Positions 44,031 to 55,431 of a stretch of DNA of 64,000 nt are shown piece after piece. The DNA comes from Pempheris klunzingeri (taxonomy: Eukaryota > Chordata > Actinopteri > Acropomatiformes > Pempheridae): positions 7,529,477 to 7,593,476 of the forward strand of contig NC_092035.1 in the NCBI RefSeq assembly GCF_042242105.1, in the 5' to 3' direction. Position 1 is the first letter of the stretch. The number at the start of each line of letters is the position of its first letter. The notes under the pieces were generated by a model. The model saw nothing but the letters and a program-made list of their open reading frames with translations, searched no databases and had not been told where the DNA came from. Made by a program: the position numbers and the translations under genes.

Positions 44031-45030
44031 ATTAAAATGTCAGTAATCACCATTAATGTCAAAATATTTTATTTGTCGTCCAAATAGTTACTGAAGTTTA
44101 AGAATGAATCTCAACAATGTAAATGTAAAGGGAATGAAATGAGAGAAAAGTCATCAGTGCAAATATCCACTTTTTTATTTCCTACATCAGATGTGTGCAG
44201 CCTTGTTCAACATGAAGGTGATACAGCTGTAACTTCTGATCACTTATTGATTGATTCTTTTTCCTTTCATGCTTCAGGTTGGCTGGTGTTCACTGCTGAG
44301 GAGCTGAGGAAGAGTCTTCAGGTTCGTCCAAATCCTCCTCACTTTTTATTCATCGGCATCCTGCAGTTCTCCACTTTCCAGCGTTGCTGCTGACTGTAAA
44401 CACAACTTGTATAAAATGTAATTGTAATTGTTGATTTTCTCCCTCTTGCAGATGCACGGACTGAAGCGACAACACGTTTGAAGAAGAGGAGCGTTCTGCA
44501 GCCACTGAGGGAACATGTGCTCTGTGCTGAAGCTCTCAGGTAGGAGATTTGTTCTCAGTGTTACCAGCAGCTCTGTTAAATGCAGATGGAACATTGAAAA
44601 CACGCAGGATATTTTCAACGTATTGATTTCTTGCTTAAGAAAAAGACTTAATGGCTCAAATGGTTGTGTAGTTTATTTCCTGAGTGCGGTTGCTGCCTGG
44701 ACCCTCTCCCCATCAGCTGTGTTGTGTTTTAAAGCTGAAAAGCCGTCAGTGGAGCAGCGCCATGGTGCACGCCTTGTAGAGCAGCAGCAGCAGCAGCAGC
44801 AGCCGGTTGGATGTCCATAGTACCCCGACACCTCGAGCACATTCCCATGAGAGTGGATGAGGAGAGCACCGTGTCCTCCAGCTGGAGTTTCAATGTGAAA
44901 CTGATGACGCGCAGAACAAGGTGGGGCCCACAGGGAGCTATTTTAGCATCTTGTTCATTGTTTATTTCTACTAATACTGACTTGATATATATAGTTAGTT
45001 ATTGTTGGAGCTAGTTTGGGATCCCATTAC
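44031..45030 (+). repeat. Distal left arm, copy in block 3
   Basis: Matches 2413-3213 with the same exon-like modules and borders: GWLVFTAEELRKSLQ near 44280, a module after ccctcttgcag at 44451, and CTCTCAG before gtagga at 44540. The CAG run is longer here (about 44780-44803). From 44940 to 45030 it continues into arm sequence (ttattgttggagctagtttg) that in block 1 lies at about 5510-5530, after the insertions. Confidence 0.6.
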
Positions 45031-45099
45031 CTGATTAAGATCAATTACTTTGTTATTTAAGCGTTTAAGCGTTTCCAAACCATCCTCCTCATCAGCTGT

Positions 45100-45870
45100 T
45101 TTCTTGCTGAGCTGTTCCTCAGGCTGGAGCTTGTACTTGTTCTTTTAAACCTGTTTCTTGTTCTCACTGCTCAGTCCTGACAAGAAACAGTCAACAGTCA
45201 GGATTTCATCTCTTCACCTCAGACTTTTAGCCTGAACTACATGCCTGTCCCAGCTTAAGTCTTTTACCAGGGGAGGTGGTAACATGCACAGTCTGATCAC
45301 TCTAACTCCTCAGGTAGTTTGCTCTGGTTACGTGACATTTTAAAAGTCAGCTGATGATTGAAAAGCTGCTCTTGTGAAAACTCCTGTTCTTCATCCGGTT
45401 GTGGGTTCAATATCTCATCTGTTGTGGATTGTTGAAAGCTGTCGCCTGTGGGATGGATTCTGTCTCCATCATCAGTAAGAAGAGCAGATTTGCTTCTGGT
45501 AGCAGATGATAAGAGGCACATTAGAACATGCACAATACTAATGTACAATACTAATACAATACTCTAATACTTTGATCTACCTGCGGGTTTCAGGTCTTAA
45601 ATGTTGCTTCTTATCATCTGCTATCAAAAGCAAATGATGATGGAGACAGAATCCATCCCACAGGCGACGGCTTTCAACAATTCACTAACAGATGAAATAT
45701 TGAACCCACAACCAGATGAAGACCTGGAGTTTTCACAACTGATGGCTAAAAGTCTGAGGTGAAGAGATGAAATCCTGACTGTTTCTTTCCACACGTTTCT
45801 TGTCAGGACTGAGTGGTGAGAACAAGTACCAAGAAGTGAGGAACAGCTCAGGAGCACAGTCACATGACTT
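45100..45870. repeat. Local palindrome of about 0.77 kb
   Basis: The left parts 45100-45225 and 45360-45525 recur as reverse complement in 45590-45860. Examples are tcaggatttcatctcttcac against gtgaagagatgaaatcctga, and ggatggattctgtctccatc against gatggagacagaatccatcc. A loop of about 70 bp separates the arms, and the left arm has an extra segment (45226-45360). It encodes a partly open stretch (TDDGDRIHPTGDSFQQSTTD) on the minus strand that I do not recognise. It is absent from blocks 1 and 2. Confidence 0.75.
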
Positions 45871-46411
45871 CACCTGTAGCTCAGTGAGATCAGGTGCTGA
45901 CTCAGCACCCTAAGGAGAAAGGTCTGAACCCCGGCTGGGACATCGTCCCTCCTTTCCCGCCAGTACGTGTTGGGAAAGAAGCACAATTGTTATGGCGCTT
46001 TTCTATTACACAGTTTTAGCTCGACTCGGTTTGGTTGGTTTGTTTTCCATTACAGTAGCGTACCACCTCAAAGTGGGCGGGGTCGTCATAGCAAGGCGGC
46101 CCGAAACTCCGGTGGTGTAATTTGTATGCGGCACAAACACAACTAAGGACATTGAGCATTTGGTTTGCGTGTAGCCGTTTACCTCGTTCCCAGAAATAAT
46201 AAAAACGCCCCGTCTGTTTCCAGCGGTTTAAAAATGGCGGGTTTGATTCTTGTGAACGAGTCGCTCTCATGACTCATCCAGTGGCGTCACTCACTGGCTG
46301 TTGACGTCACATTTTGGGCTCGACTCAGCTCGCTTGGAACCGAGTAGGTCCTAAAATAGTACCTGGTACCAGATACTGTCTAGTGGAAAACCCAAAAGGT
46401 CGAGTCGAGTA

Positions 46412-48225
46412 CTATTTTCCGCACTATAAGGCGCACTTAAAAGCCTTTAATTTTCTCAAAAAACGACAGTGCGCCTTATAATCCGGAGCGCCTTATATAT
46501 GGATCAATTGGTTAATTGGTTGATCCATACTGGTTGTACACGGCCCCAAAATGGCACCTTCTAAGAGACACGCTTACGACACAGAGTTCAAGCTCAAGGC
46601 TATCGGTCACGCAGTAGAATATGGGAATAGAGCAGCAGCGAGAGAATTCAATATTAATGAATCAATGGTACGGAAGTGGAGGAAGCAAGAAGATGACCTG
46701 CGCCAAGTTAAGAAAACTAAACAGAGTTTCCGAGGGAACAAAGCGAGATGGCCACAGCTAGAGGACAAACTCGAACAGTGGGTTGTTGAACAGAGAGCAG
46801 CAAGTAGAAGCGTCTCTACAGTCACTATTCGAATGAAGGCAACAGCGCTAGCACGGGACATGAACATCGATGAATTTCGAGGCGGTCCTTCTTGGTGCTT
46901 TCGTTTCATGAAAAGACGTAATCTCTCCATCCGCACACGAACTACCGTCTCGCAACAACTGCCAAAAGATTACCAAGAAAAGCTGGTCACTTTCCGCGCA
47001 CACTGCAAAAAGAAGATCACTGAAAAGAAGATCCGGCCAGAGCACATCACCAACATGGACGAGGTTCCACTCACCTTTGATATTCCCGTGAACCGCACTG
47101 TGGAAAAAACGGGGACCAGTACGGTGTCTGTACGCACCACAGGGAATGAGAAGTCATCCTTCACTGTAGTTCCCGCCTGCCAGGCTAATGGCCAGAAACT
47201 TCCACCCATGGTTATTTTCAAGAGGAAGACCTTGCCAAAAGAAAACTTTCCAGCCGGCGTCGTCATCAAAGCTAACCCGAAGGGATGGATGGATGAGGAA
47301 AAGATGAGTGAGTGGCTGAGAGAAATTTACGTTAGGAGACCGGGTGGCTTTTTCCACACAGCTCCGTCCCTATTGGTCTACGACTCCATGCGCGCCCATA
47401 TCACCGATGCTGTCAAAAAACAAGTGAAGCGAACTAATTCGGAGCTTGCCGTCATTCCGGGTGGATTAACTAAAGAACTCCAGCCGCTAGATATTGGTGT
47501 CAACAGGGCGTTCAAAGCTAGACTGCGAGCTGCGTGGGAGCAGTGGATGACAGAAGGCGAACACACGTTCACCAAGATGGGGAGACAGCGCCGGGCGACT
47601 TACGCCACTATCTGCCAATGGATCGTGGATGCCTGGGCTGATATATCAGTCTCAACTGTGGTCCGAGCTTTCACGAAGGCAGGAATAATCTCTGAACTGC
47701 CAGGCAGCAGCAGCGACACTGACTCGGATAATGACGAGAGGGAGCCGGGCAGGTTGGATGCCGTACTCGCCCAACTGTTCAATTCGGACACTGAAGAAGA
47801 AGAATTCGAGGGAATCGTGGACGAGGAATGAACTGAAAAAGTGAGCTTTACGTGTTATACGTAACTGAACAATGTTGAGTTATGCACTAACGTTTGATTT
47901 AGTGGTATCAGACTGTTTCTTTTACTACGTGTTTACTGAACCAGGGAAAAGTTCCCCTCCACGTTTGGGAGAAGAGTGAGCAAGGCTGGGAGATATTGTT
48001 AATATAAAGTTGTCAGAACGCTTAATAAAGTTTGACTTTATCTGACTGTTTTGTTGACATTCCTTTTTAGCACAGCTCCATCTAGTGGATGCACAACGCA
48101 ACCCCAGCGTTTGACTGCAGTATCTTCTATTCTATGCGCCCTATAATCCGGTGCGCCCTATATATGAAAACAGTTCTAAAATAGGCCATTCATTGAAGGT
48201 GCGCCTTATAGTGCGGAAAATACGG
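46412..48225 (+). mobile_element. Pogo/Tigger-like DNA transposon, apparently intact
   Basis: The ends share TATTTTCCGCACTATAAGGC in inverted orientation; the right end reads CCGTATTTTCCGC inward, the left CTATTTTCCGC. Further GCGCCTTATA-type motifs repeat just inside both ends. TA flanks the element (46410-46411 and 48226-48227). The empty site is known from the related MITE at 5160-5180. It is 1814 bp long with a single uninterrupted transposase frame, the only clearly intact DNA transposon in the window. The left terminus appears two bases shorter than the right. Confidence 0.92.
46551..47831 (+). CDS. Pogo-family transposase (CENP-B/Tigger type), 426 aa
   Basis: This enzyme cuts and pastes the surrounding element at TA sites. 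Residues 8-55 form a CENP-B/psq-type helix-turn-helix (TEFKLKAIGHAVEYGNRAAA, INESMVRKWRKQ). Residues 62-130 form a second CENP-B-type DNA-binding domain (RWPQLEDKLEQWV, WCFRFMKRRNLSIR). The DDE_1 catalytic domain has D170 in TNMDEVPLTF, D278 in LVYDSMRAH and D314 in LQPLDIGVN; the last two are 35 residues apart, as in pogo/Tigger. The C-terminus is acidic (DTDSDNDERE, DTEEEEFEGIVDEE). The start ATG follows the left TIR by about 140 bp and fits the family's usual N-terminus. No stop or frameshift was seen. It could be active, or simply recent. The fit is closer to Tigger-like transposases than to host jerky/CENP-B genes because its TIRs flank it. Confidence 0.95.
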   Translation: MAPSKRHAYDTEFKLKAIGHAVEYGNRAAAREFNINESMVRKWRKQEDDLRQVKKTKQSFRGNKARWPQLEDKLEQWVVEQRAASRSVSTVTIRMKATALARDMNIDEFRGGPSWCFRFMKRRNLSIRTRTTVSQQLPKDYQEKLVTFRAHCKKKITEKKIRPEHITNMDEVPLTFDIPVNRTVEKTGTSTVSVRTTGNEKSSFTVVPACQANGQKLPPMVIFKRKTLPKENFPAGVVIKANPKGWMDEEKMSEWLREIYVRRPGGFFHTAPSLLVYDSMRAHITDAVKKQVKRTNSELAVIPGGLTKELQPLDIGVNRAFKARLRAAWEQWMTEGEHTFTKMGRQRRATYATICQWIVDAWADISVSTVVRAFTKAGIISELPGSSSDTDSDNDEREPGRLDAVLAQLFNSDTEEEEFEGIVDEE

Positions 48226-48649
48226 TAGGTACTAGTGGAAAAGCGCTGTTATCTGATTTATTTATTTATTCATTTATTCTTCTTCTTCCTCGCAGGTGTC
48301 GCAGCACAAATCTCCATGAAAAGAGCTGCATGTGAGCAGAGTGACAGCAGATGAGCAGCAGCTCATTAGTGACGTTTGAGCCACCAGACCAGCAGCAGCA
48401 GCAGCATTTACACTGCAATTTCTTCAGGAATTGCAATTTCTCTAGTTAATTAGTAGAGTTTGACTGTAGTTAGTGCAGAACAAAGTGCTGCGTACAGGTG
48501 AGCTATCTTTCAGTCTTTGTATGAGTTGATATATTTATAATATATAAATTAAAAATATAAAGTATTGTTGGAGCGAACTTGTGATTCCATGACCTGATTA
48601 ACATCTTTCACCTCTAAAGTGTTGTGCCCTCTTTTTTTTCAGCTGGTTT

Positions 48650-48880
48650 TCCCAAATGAAGATGTCAAGTACAACCTGAGCACTTCTTCTAGTGCGACAG
48701 GGCTTGTGGTGCGGTGGGATAAGTCGCTGCCATACAAGGCACTGAAGAATCAGAGGTTCGATCCCCGCTGTCGGCATGAGTGCCTGTCGTGTACGAGAAG
48801 GGACTTGCAAGGGCAAGACTGTGGGGGGTGGTCTATCTCCCCGGCCTTTCCAAAGGCTCAAATAAAGGGTTATGCAGCTT
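48650..48880 (+). mobile_element. tRNA-derived SINE, copy in block 3
   Basis: Same head as 5640-5735 (gcttgtggtgcggtgggata, GGTTCGATCCC) with a short deletion just before the B box. It sits at the same arm position as in block 1. Confidence 0.72.
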
Positions 48881-49379
48881 TTTTATTTGAAAACCCCAAA
48901 AAACACTTTTTTAATTATTTTTTTAATTGTGTATTTCCCCCATTTTTAGAGAGTTAATTTGAAGAGGGAAAAATATTACTAAGTAAATACTTGGTAAAAT
49001 TTTTAGGGAGTTAATTTGAAGAGGAGAAAATATTACTAAGTATTTTCTATTGTAATAGAGAGAAGGAAAAAAAAAAAAATACACTAAGTGTTTTTTGCCT
49101 CTAAATCAAGTGCAAAAATCACTGAAAATGTTTTCTATCTGCTTACAGTCCTAAAGTGAGTTTTTTGGGGTTCACAAATGATCAATTTCACATTAAACTG
49201 AATCCATGACCAGTAAAACACAGGATTCTGCTCCAAAATTGGGTCAGTGTGAATGAGGAGGTCATGTAAAAGGCACTACACAAATACTGACCAGAGGTGG
49301 ATTCACAGCAGTTAAGCCAGTGCAAAAATCACTCACAATATCAAAGACATAGGAAACAATATGTAGACAAAACCTCTTT

Positions 49380-50960
49380 ATTTAAGAGTGTGAAGTGAAG
49401 GTGCTGCTTTGCTCACTGGACATCCAGCAGGAACATGGAGGCAGATCCTGTGAGACAGAAGAAGACAATGATTAAGACCAATACAAACATGTCAGAGGAG
49501 CTGCTGCTCTACTTTTACCTCAAATCAGTTTGTCTATTAACTCTTTGCAGCACAAGTTTTATCAAAGAGTGACCAGACAGAAGATTAAACTTGTGATCTG
49601 TTCATTTGGAAATTGTTCTCTTCATTTTAAATAAAGTTTGATGTGACAACATCCTGTGTTGATATTTACTGACTCCTCATCTCTTCCCAGCAGACACCTG
49701 GATACTTTTAGATTCTCCCTTTACAAACGAGAATCATCTACTGCAAGAATTCACAAATCTTCAATGTTTATTGTGCTCCAACATTTAGTGGCATTAACAT
49801 TACAGAACTGTTTACCTGTAAATCATCATATTAGAAAAGTGGAACAAGTAGTTGAGGAATTTTTAACCACAAAAAAAAGCTGTTAGTGTCCCACAGGTTC
49901 CTGAGCCACCTGCAACGAGAAGAGATTTTCACAACATGAAATTGACCTGCAAACATCAGACTAAATGTGACAAAGTTTGTGATTTCTCACATCAAAGCTG
50001 CTGGTTCACCACCTGATCTCAGCCACAATAAACCACCACTGATATTAATACTTACCTGATCTTTGAGAGTCTGAAGTTTCATTAGAGCAAAACTCCACTT
50101 TGTTGGTCAGGAAACAAACTTTGTCCCTTAACTGCAACATGCTCCCACCGTGATGCGTTCATGGCACCAAGTGATGATTTTTCCTCAAAGGGTGGAGCGG
50201 GGACACCACAGGGAGCAACGTCTCTGCTCCTGAAGAAGATCAGTTAGAAACAAGCCACATGTTAGTCAGTGATTATTGACCCTGTAGTCCAGTCATTAGC
50301 AGCAAACTCACTGCAGACACACTTCAACATTTTTCACAACTTTAACATTAAATCCAACAGGACTTTAAACTGTCGTCACAGTAGGTCTGAGCTTTAACTC
50401 TCCTCCTGCTGCTGCTGCAGAGTCTGTATGCTCACCTGTTTCATCCTCTTTCTCCCTCTGAAGCTGCAGCAGCTGATTAACAGGAAACAGCTGCGAGGAT
50501 CAACGAGGCCTGATGAGGAACCTTTGGGGTTCTAGGACAAACACAGAGAACATTAGAACCATCAGCCACAATGAAACCACCAATATACCCAAAAATCACA
50601 GAGTAAAACTGTTGTGCCCTTATTAGCATATATAATTTAGCATCTATCCATCAAGCTGCAGTAGCATGTTAGCTAGCATTAGCTAATTAGCTAACAAGTG
50701 ACCACTGATTTGTGTGTGTGGCCATTCAGCCTCAGACTGACCTCATTAACCAAAGCCAACTCCGCGTCTCCATGATGTTTCCTCCAGTCGTTCCACTTTA
50801 TGAAGCAGAAAAATGAGCCCAAGTAAAGCGTCTGATTCTTTGTAGCTGCAGGAGAAAAGCCGACTGGCGTCGGGGAGCTCCGAACCTTCTGTCTTTATGG
50901 TGATTGGCCCACCATGATTGGCCCACCATGCGGCCAATCACATGCGAGAACAGAGTAGGA
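49380..50960 (-). other. Gene-like unit, decayed copy in block 3
   Basis: Minus-strand counterpart of 6560-8200. The middle exon region (49880-49915) and the DAAGEP module have been shortened by deletions. The first-exon region at about 50745-50800 keeps ggagacgcggagttggcttt but has no clear ATG frame. Promoter-side sequence is duplicated locally (gattggcccaccatg occurs twice, 50901-50930). Not expected to encode anything. Confidence 0.4.
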
Positions 50961-51134
50961 TCATACCATTATGTGACAATAGGAAGGGAGACACTCTGAG
51001 GACAGCTAGTCTAGTGGTACAGTCCAGGTAAGAGCCACAGAGAGCCGGGTTTAAATGCAAGCGGGTCTGGAAAGAGTGAACACTTGACTTTTAGTTCAAG
51101 AAATGAGAAAACCGTAAAAGAAGCAGCATCTGGC

Positions 51135-51416
51135 CTTTATTTATTTATTTGATTTGTTTGCTGTGGTTCTGTGTTCAGTTGTTCATTTAAAGGTTTGTTT
51201 CAAATCAAAACAATAGTAACTGTAGTTTTTTGTAACGAAAAAAAAGCATTAAAAAAAATAAGGCTTTTATGAAAACACTGAATAAAAAACTGCTTACCAA
51301 AACACAAACCAGTAATTGCTAAATCAGGCTAAAATAGAAGGCTCCAATACAAAATGAAGAGCCATTTGGGAGCCATAAGAGCAGAAAGTTTGTCAAGAGC
51401 CGGACTTCCCATCACT
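51135..51416. mobile_element. hAT element end fragment
   Basis: It ends in agagccggacttcccatcac and TA, a hAT-type terminus (inward: TAGTGATGGGAAGTCCGGCT). Subterminal agagccatttgggagcc repeats lie inside, and the family is related to, but distinct from, the 22761 element. The other end is missing, and the left side is AT-rich interior. Confidence 0.6.
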
Positions 51417-52570
51417 AGCGTCCTGACGTCGTTTCCCTGACAACAACCAGGCAGGAGCCACAGCGCCCCCTTGTGTCCTGTAGGGAAATAAACACAGTTG
51501 TTAGTGTTTTTTTGTCATTTATTGCATCTTTATTTTTCACAGTGGAGATATTGTACTGAAATGTTACTACCTTAAGATTTATTATATCCCAGATGTAACT
51601 GCTAGTATTTACAACATAACACAGTCAAGTAACGGGGGCCTACTGAGTCCTCCACTTGTACTCTAACAGTTAAGTAAAGTTCAGATTAAGTTTGCTCCAC
51701 TTACGCTGTTCTCTGTGTGCAGGCCTGACTGCTGACTGCGCTGCATGTTGCAGTCCTGTCTCACGACACTGTGGTTAAAGAGCTGAGGAGTCTGGAGAGT
51801 CCATGTTCATACATGATGATGCACCTGCTGCAGAGGAGACAGTCGTATGTTGAATGCATTAAGACTTTGCTGCTAATGGGCGCCTTCTGTGAGACAAAGG
51901 TAACTACAGTCTGTTACATTTATTGAAAAGCCACAAAAAAACTTAAATAAAAAACACACACATTTTTAGGCAGGGATTTTGCTCCTCAGCAGTGAACACC
52001 AGCCAACCTGAAGCATGAAAGGAAAAAGAATCAATCAATAAGTGATCAGAAGTTAGAGCTGTATCACCTTCATGTTGAACAAGGCTGCACACATCATTCA
52101 GCTCAACAAGAGCAACATTACAGTATTAAAACAATCAAGTGAAACAGGGCATTAGGACAGGATATTTAACACAAACAGACACAACATGTGCTAAGAGGCC
52201 AAATAAAACTGCACCAAAACTAGAAACACTGCTGCTATTTAACCGCAAGAAGCTTCGTTATTTAATCATACATCATACAACAGCATCCACCGAGTTACAA
52301 ACTTAATAATAGTGACTTTAGTGTTTAATGTCTGTTGCTGGGCTTTTCTTTCCTCATGTTGTTCACTAGCTTGTTTGTTTGTCACTGTAGCGAAGCTGAT
52401 CCATAGGTGGCACTGATTTCCTCTGATAACAGTAAAACTATAACAGATGAAATATAAAGCATGCTCCTTCTCATAATAAGCTACATTTAGTCATCATTCT
52501 GGTGAATTTGGCCGCTGGCTGATTTACTTATCCGCCTCAAAAAGCAGTAAAATAACTTAACTTCCGGGCG
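51417..52570. repeat. Residual arm and tail pieces of block 3
   Basis: Positions 51417-51485 share cacagcgcccccttgtgtcc with 14527 and 54758. Positions 51490-51960 are unassigned. Positions 51975-52105 are an inverted piece of the distal arm (cagcagtgaacaccagccaa). Positions 52200-52570 match the tail block at 13690-13990 (tagaaacactgctgctattt, gtcatcattctggtgaattt). No gene. Confidence 0.55.
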
Positions 52571-53429
52571 CCTGAGAGGTCGGCAGCCTGTTGCAGCAGC
52601 TTCCTTTCTACTGTGGGGAATGTAATATTTGTGATGAATATAGTATCAGTGAAGAATATAGTGTTACTATTCCAAGTGCCTCATGATGTGTGGAGATCAG
52701 ATTGTTATTATTCATAGTGCCTTATTTTACACCTTATTCACTGCTTTGTATTTACAGGGACAGACACATATTGCTTAAATGTATTGCTATAGAGTTGGCC
52801 AACTTCATAATGTCAAAGACAGAGAGCAAAGAGCAGTCTGGCAAGAGGACACACAGCTTACATGCACCACACTAACAGCTCCATATAAGGGAGCTCCAAG
52901 GACAAGAGACGCTCCCTCTGAATGCCCCCATCGTAGAAGTTAGACAAGATAGACACAATAGGGACAGGTTGCACTGAAGGATGATCATGCATGAGACTAG
53001 AGTAGGTAGGGTACTTTTTCCAGGTTCGGCTTTACCGGATTGGAGGTCGTGATGCCAAGAGGCTGGGACCAGCCTGTGCACCAACAAGGGCGAGCCAAGT
53101 CTAAACCTTGGTCTCCCCCCACCTAATCTAAACCAATCACAATTCTATCCACAATATCTGAATGTACAAAATGATGCATTATACAGAGCCCAGGGCTCAC
53201 TCTGCTCTCTGTTGGCTACAGAGGAACAGTTTGCTGACTGTGGTTTTCTGAGAACAGACTGAATCCATGACCATGCTTATGTTTTATTCTTACAAATATT
53301 AAAACACCTTAAATAAGAGAAGTTGCCTGTCTTCTTTTGAAAAAATGAACATGACACTACCTCGCCTTTTTTTTGATTTTGTACCTCATATTTATTTATT
53401 TCTATTTTTCTTTTGGTGTGATACTTTGT
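52571..53429. other. Unassigned sequence
   Basis: I recognise no gene, RNA or repeat family here. Short open stretches are within chance expectation. Confidence 0.5.
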
Positions 53430-54327
53430 GTTTTGTTGAACTGTGGAAGACCTCCTGCGTTGTCCCGGTGCCGAAGAATAGTCGTCCCAGTGGTCGACTG
53501 GTGATGCCAACGAGGTGAACGAGCTGGTGAGGAAGGCCAGCTCAGTGGTTGGACTGGAGCTGGACAGGATAGTGGTATTATTTGTATCATTATTATTATT
53601 ATTATTATCATTATTATTACTTTTGTGTTTGAAGTTTATTCTTATTCTTTGTGTGTACCAAAAAGCAATTTCCCCCTGGGGATTATTAAAGGAATTCTGA
53701 TTCTGATTCTGATCCAACCCAAGACCAAGACGGAGCGCTTCAGATGCTCATTTGTGCCCACTGCCATCAGAGTGTTTAACAGCAGTGGAGAACTCAGTCT
53801 GCCATCAAGCTGAGCCCCCCACCCCCCAACAAACACCACTCACTGATCCCCCACCTCTTGCACTGGACTGACTGAATATGCACATAACATTCTACCTATC
53901 AGCCATACTATTATATCTTAACATTATCATCATTGTTGTAAACTTTATTATTATGTCATATTGAACTCTCATTAATATGGTTGTTTCTGGAACATTATTA
54001 TTGTCATATAGTATATTATTATTATTACTATACCAGTAGTCATGGTTGATGGTAGCACTGTACTTGCACATATTTATCCATTCCATATTATATTATTATA
54101 CCATACAGCAACACATCAGGCCTTCACAGCTGCACTATTCTCACACCTGCTGCTAATTATATATGACATCACTGTCATAAAGTGACACTTTCTTTTTTAA
54201 CGTGTTTTTCTATTGCGCTTTTTAATTTGGTATTTTTAATTTTGTACTTTAATGTTGTACAGTGGGCTGTTGCAACACCTGAATTTCCCCCATGGGGATC
54301 AATAAAGGATTATTATTATTATTCAAA
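53430..54327 (+). mobile_element. Decayed LINE with a second LINE tail inserted
   Basis: The outer LINE has gtggaagacctcctgcgttg (an RT fragment), a deletion, then aacgagctggtgaggaaggc (NELVRKASSV). It resumes at 53714 with KTKTERFRCSFVPTAIRVFN and a stop, and runs through a 3' UTR to ttcccccatggggatcaata and (ATT)n at 54310-54326. Between these, about 53600-53713 is a foreign 3' tail ending aagcaatttccccctgggga and three GATTCT units, the same tail as in the 30217 LINE. A (TTA)n run at 53580-53612 may mark where it entered. Confidence 0.75.
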
Positions 54328-54339
54328 TGTAGGAGCTGT

Positions 54340-54840
54340 TAACGTTGGCATGGTTAGCTAGCTACTGCCATTCAGCCTCAGACTGACCTCATTAACCAAA
54401 GCCAACTCCGCGTCTTCATGATGTTTTCATCCGGTCGTTTTACAGTTTTCCTCTGGTCCTCTAAACATCTTTTTGAAGCAGAAAAACGAGCCAACAATCC
54501 GCTCAGGTTCCAACATCATCTATTGCTGTTGTTGTTGCTGTTGCTGCTGCGGAAGTGTCCTGACGTCATTTCCTCGACCTGAGAAACGTCGCACCGTTGT
54601 GACACAACCAGCCAGGAAAGTTTAGCAATAACTCTGTAGATGTAGTAACTACGGGTGTTAATCATTCACAAATAAATGTAATAAATTATTTTCAGGGAGT
54701 TCATTCCGCAGTGCAGGTAGTAGTTTGGCTTCAGGCGTTTTACATTTTTGAGGACACAGCGCCCCCCTGTGTCCTGTAGTAGTAACTATTTATCAATGTT
54801 CCTCCACTCGTTTTCTCTTTTTCACTGTTATTTCTTTTCA
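54340..54840 (-). repeat. Tail block copy beside gca
   Basis: Matches 14060-14560 plus 16763-16815: ttcagcctcagactgacctc, ccgctcaggttccaacatca, acagcgcccccctgtgtcct, then the uninterrupted taactatttatcaatgttcc that proves the LINE insertion point in block 1. The minus strand has another first-exon-like ATGTTTAGAGGACCAGAGG at about 54467, soon stopped. Confidence 0.6.
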
Positions 54841-55250
54841 TTAGGGCCCGAGCACCGAGTTTGCAAGACTTGGCGAGGACCCTATTGTACTTCACTGTAT
54901 TATTATTATTCTTTGGACATTTCGCGGGGGGAAACAAGGTGCAAGGGATACTCGAAAGTTCACCAAAATCTGCAAACATGTCAGGGGTGTTTCACATGGC
55001 CGTGCAGAAATGGCTCGATTGCACCCCCAAACAGTTTTCAAAGCCGAAGCCCCCTCCTTTCTCTTTGCTCTACAAAGATCAAATTTGGTGAGCACGTGTA
55101 GGACATCCAGACCTAAAAAAAAGCCTTTTGGGGCCTTGCCAAAAAACGCACATAAAGTCTGGCGAAATTGTAGATGGAACTTAAATTTACGAGAGGTCCC
55201 TAAAGGCAGCACACACTGTCAATATTCGGGTGGTGGGCGGGTCTTTTTCT
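54841..55250. repeat. Teleost 'GGGCCCGAGCACCGA' repeat
   Basis: agggcccgagcaccgagttt then gcgaggaccctattgtactt is the start of an interspersed repeat that is very common in teleosts. It carries ATT-rich sequence and long pseudo-open stretches in both strands. It lies about 180 bp upstream of the gca start codon, so it may form part of the promoter region. Confidence 0.7.
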
Positions 55251-55431
55251 AATAGTCTCCATCCATTGGTTCTCTCTGCTGTCAATCAACTCACTTCCGA
55301 CAGATCGGATATGATGTAGAAAATGTTCAGACTTATCGGAAGTTACAAGCCTGGTGTAAAGCGACTAGTGCTCGACGCCAACCACACTTTAAAGATTTTA
55401 AACTTGTGACCAGTTTGCCCTCTTCCACCAA
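55251..55431 (+). promoter_or_regulatory. Putative gca promoter / 5' UTR
   Basis: Short unique stretch between the teleost repeat and the gca ATG. An inverted CCAAT motif (attgg) is at 55265-55269. No TATA box was seen. The transcription start cannot be placed from sequence alone. The ATG context is ccaaATGG. Confidence 0.35.

Larger units (their letters stand above)
45993..48246. mobile_element. Harbinger-like MITE interrupted by a pogo element
   Basis: TGGCGCTTTTCTATTACAC at 45993 follows TTA (45990-45992), as in the 4731-5193 copy. The interior matches that copy until the TA at 46410-46411, where the pogo element lies, and resumes at 48228 with ggtactagtggaaaagcg. The last bases of the right end (ccatta) are lost. 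Confidence 0.85.
43095..52570. repeat. Composite repeat block 3
   Basis: Third copy of the block. Order: arm tip (43095-43171), LINE (43172-44030), distal arm (44031-45030), local palindrome (45100-45870), Harbinger MITE with nested pogo (45993-48246), proximal arm with SINE and gene-like remnant (48250-51130), hAT end (51135-51416), a short inverted piece of the opposite arm (51975-52105), and a tail block (52200-52570). Unlike block 1, the right arm is almost entirely lost. Confidence 0.7.

Noticed and set aside
46551-47831. Host jerky/CENP-B-type gene
   Set aside because: The frame is enclosed by pogo terminal inverted repeats and TA duplications, so it is a transposon gene.
53277-53717. 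146-codon minus-strand open stretch with an Asn run
   Set aside because: It is the antisense of LINE sequence and a (TTA)n repeat.
54748-55252. Long open stretches on both strands upstream of gca
   Set aside because: They fall within a widespread teleost interspersed repeat and conflict with each other. They are not gca exons.
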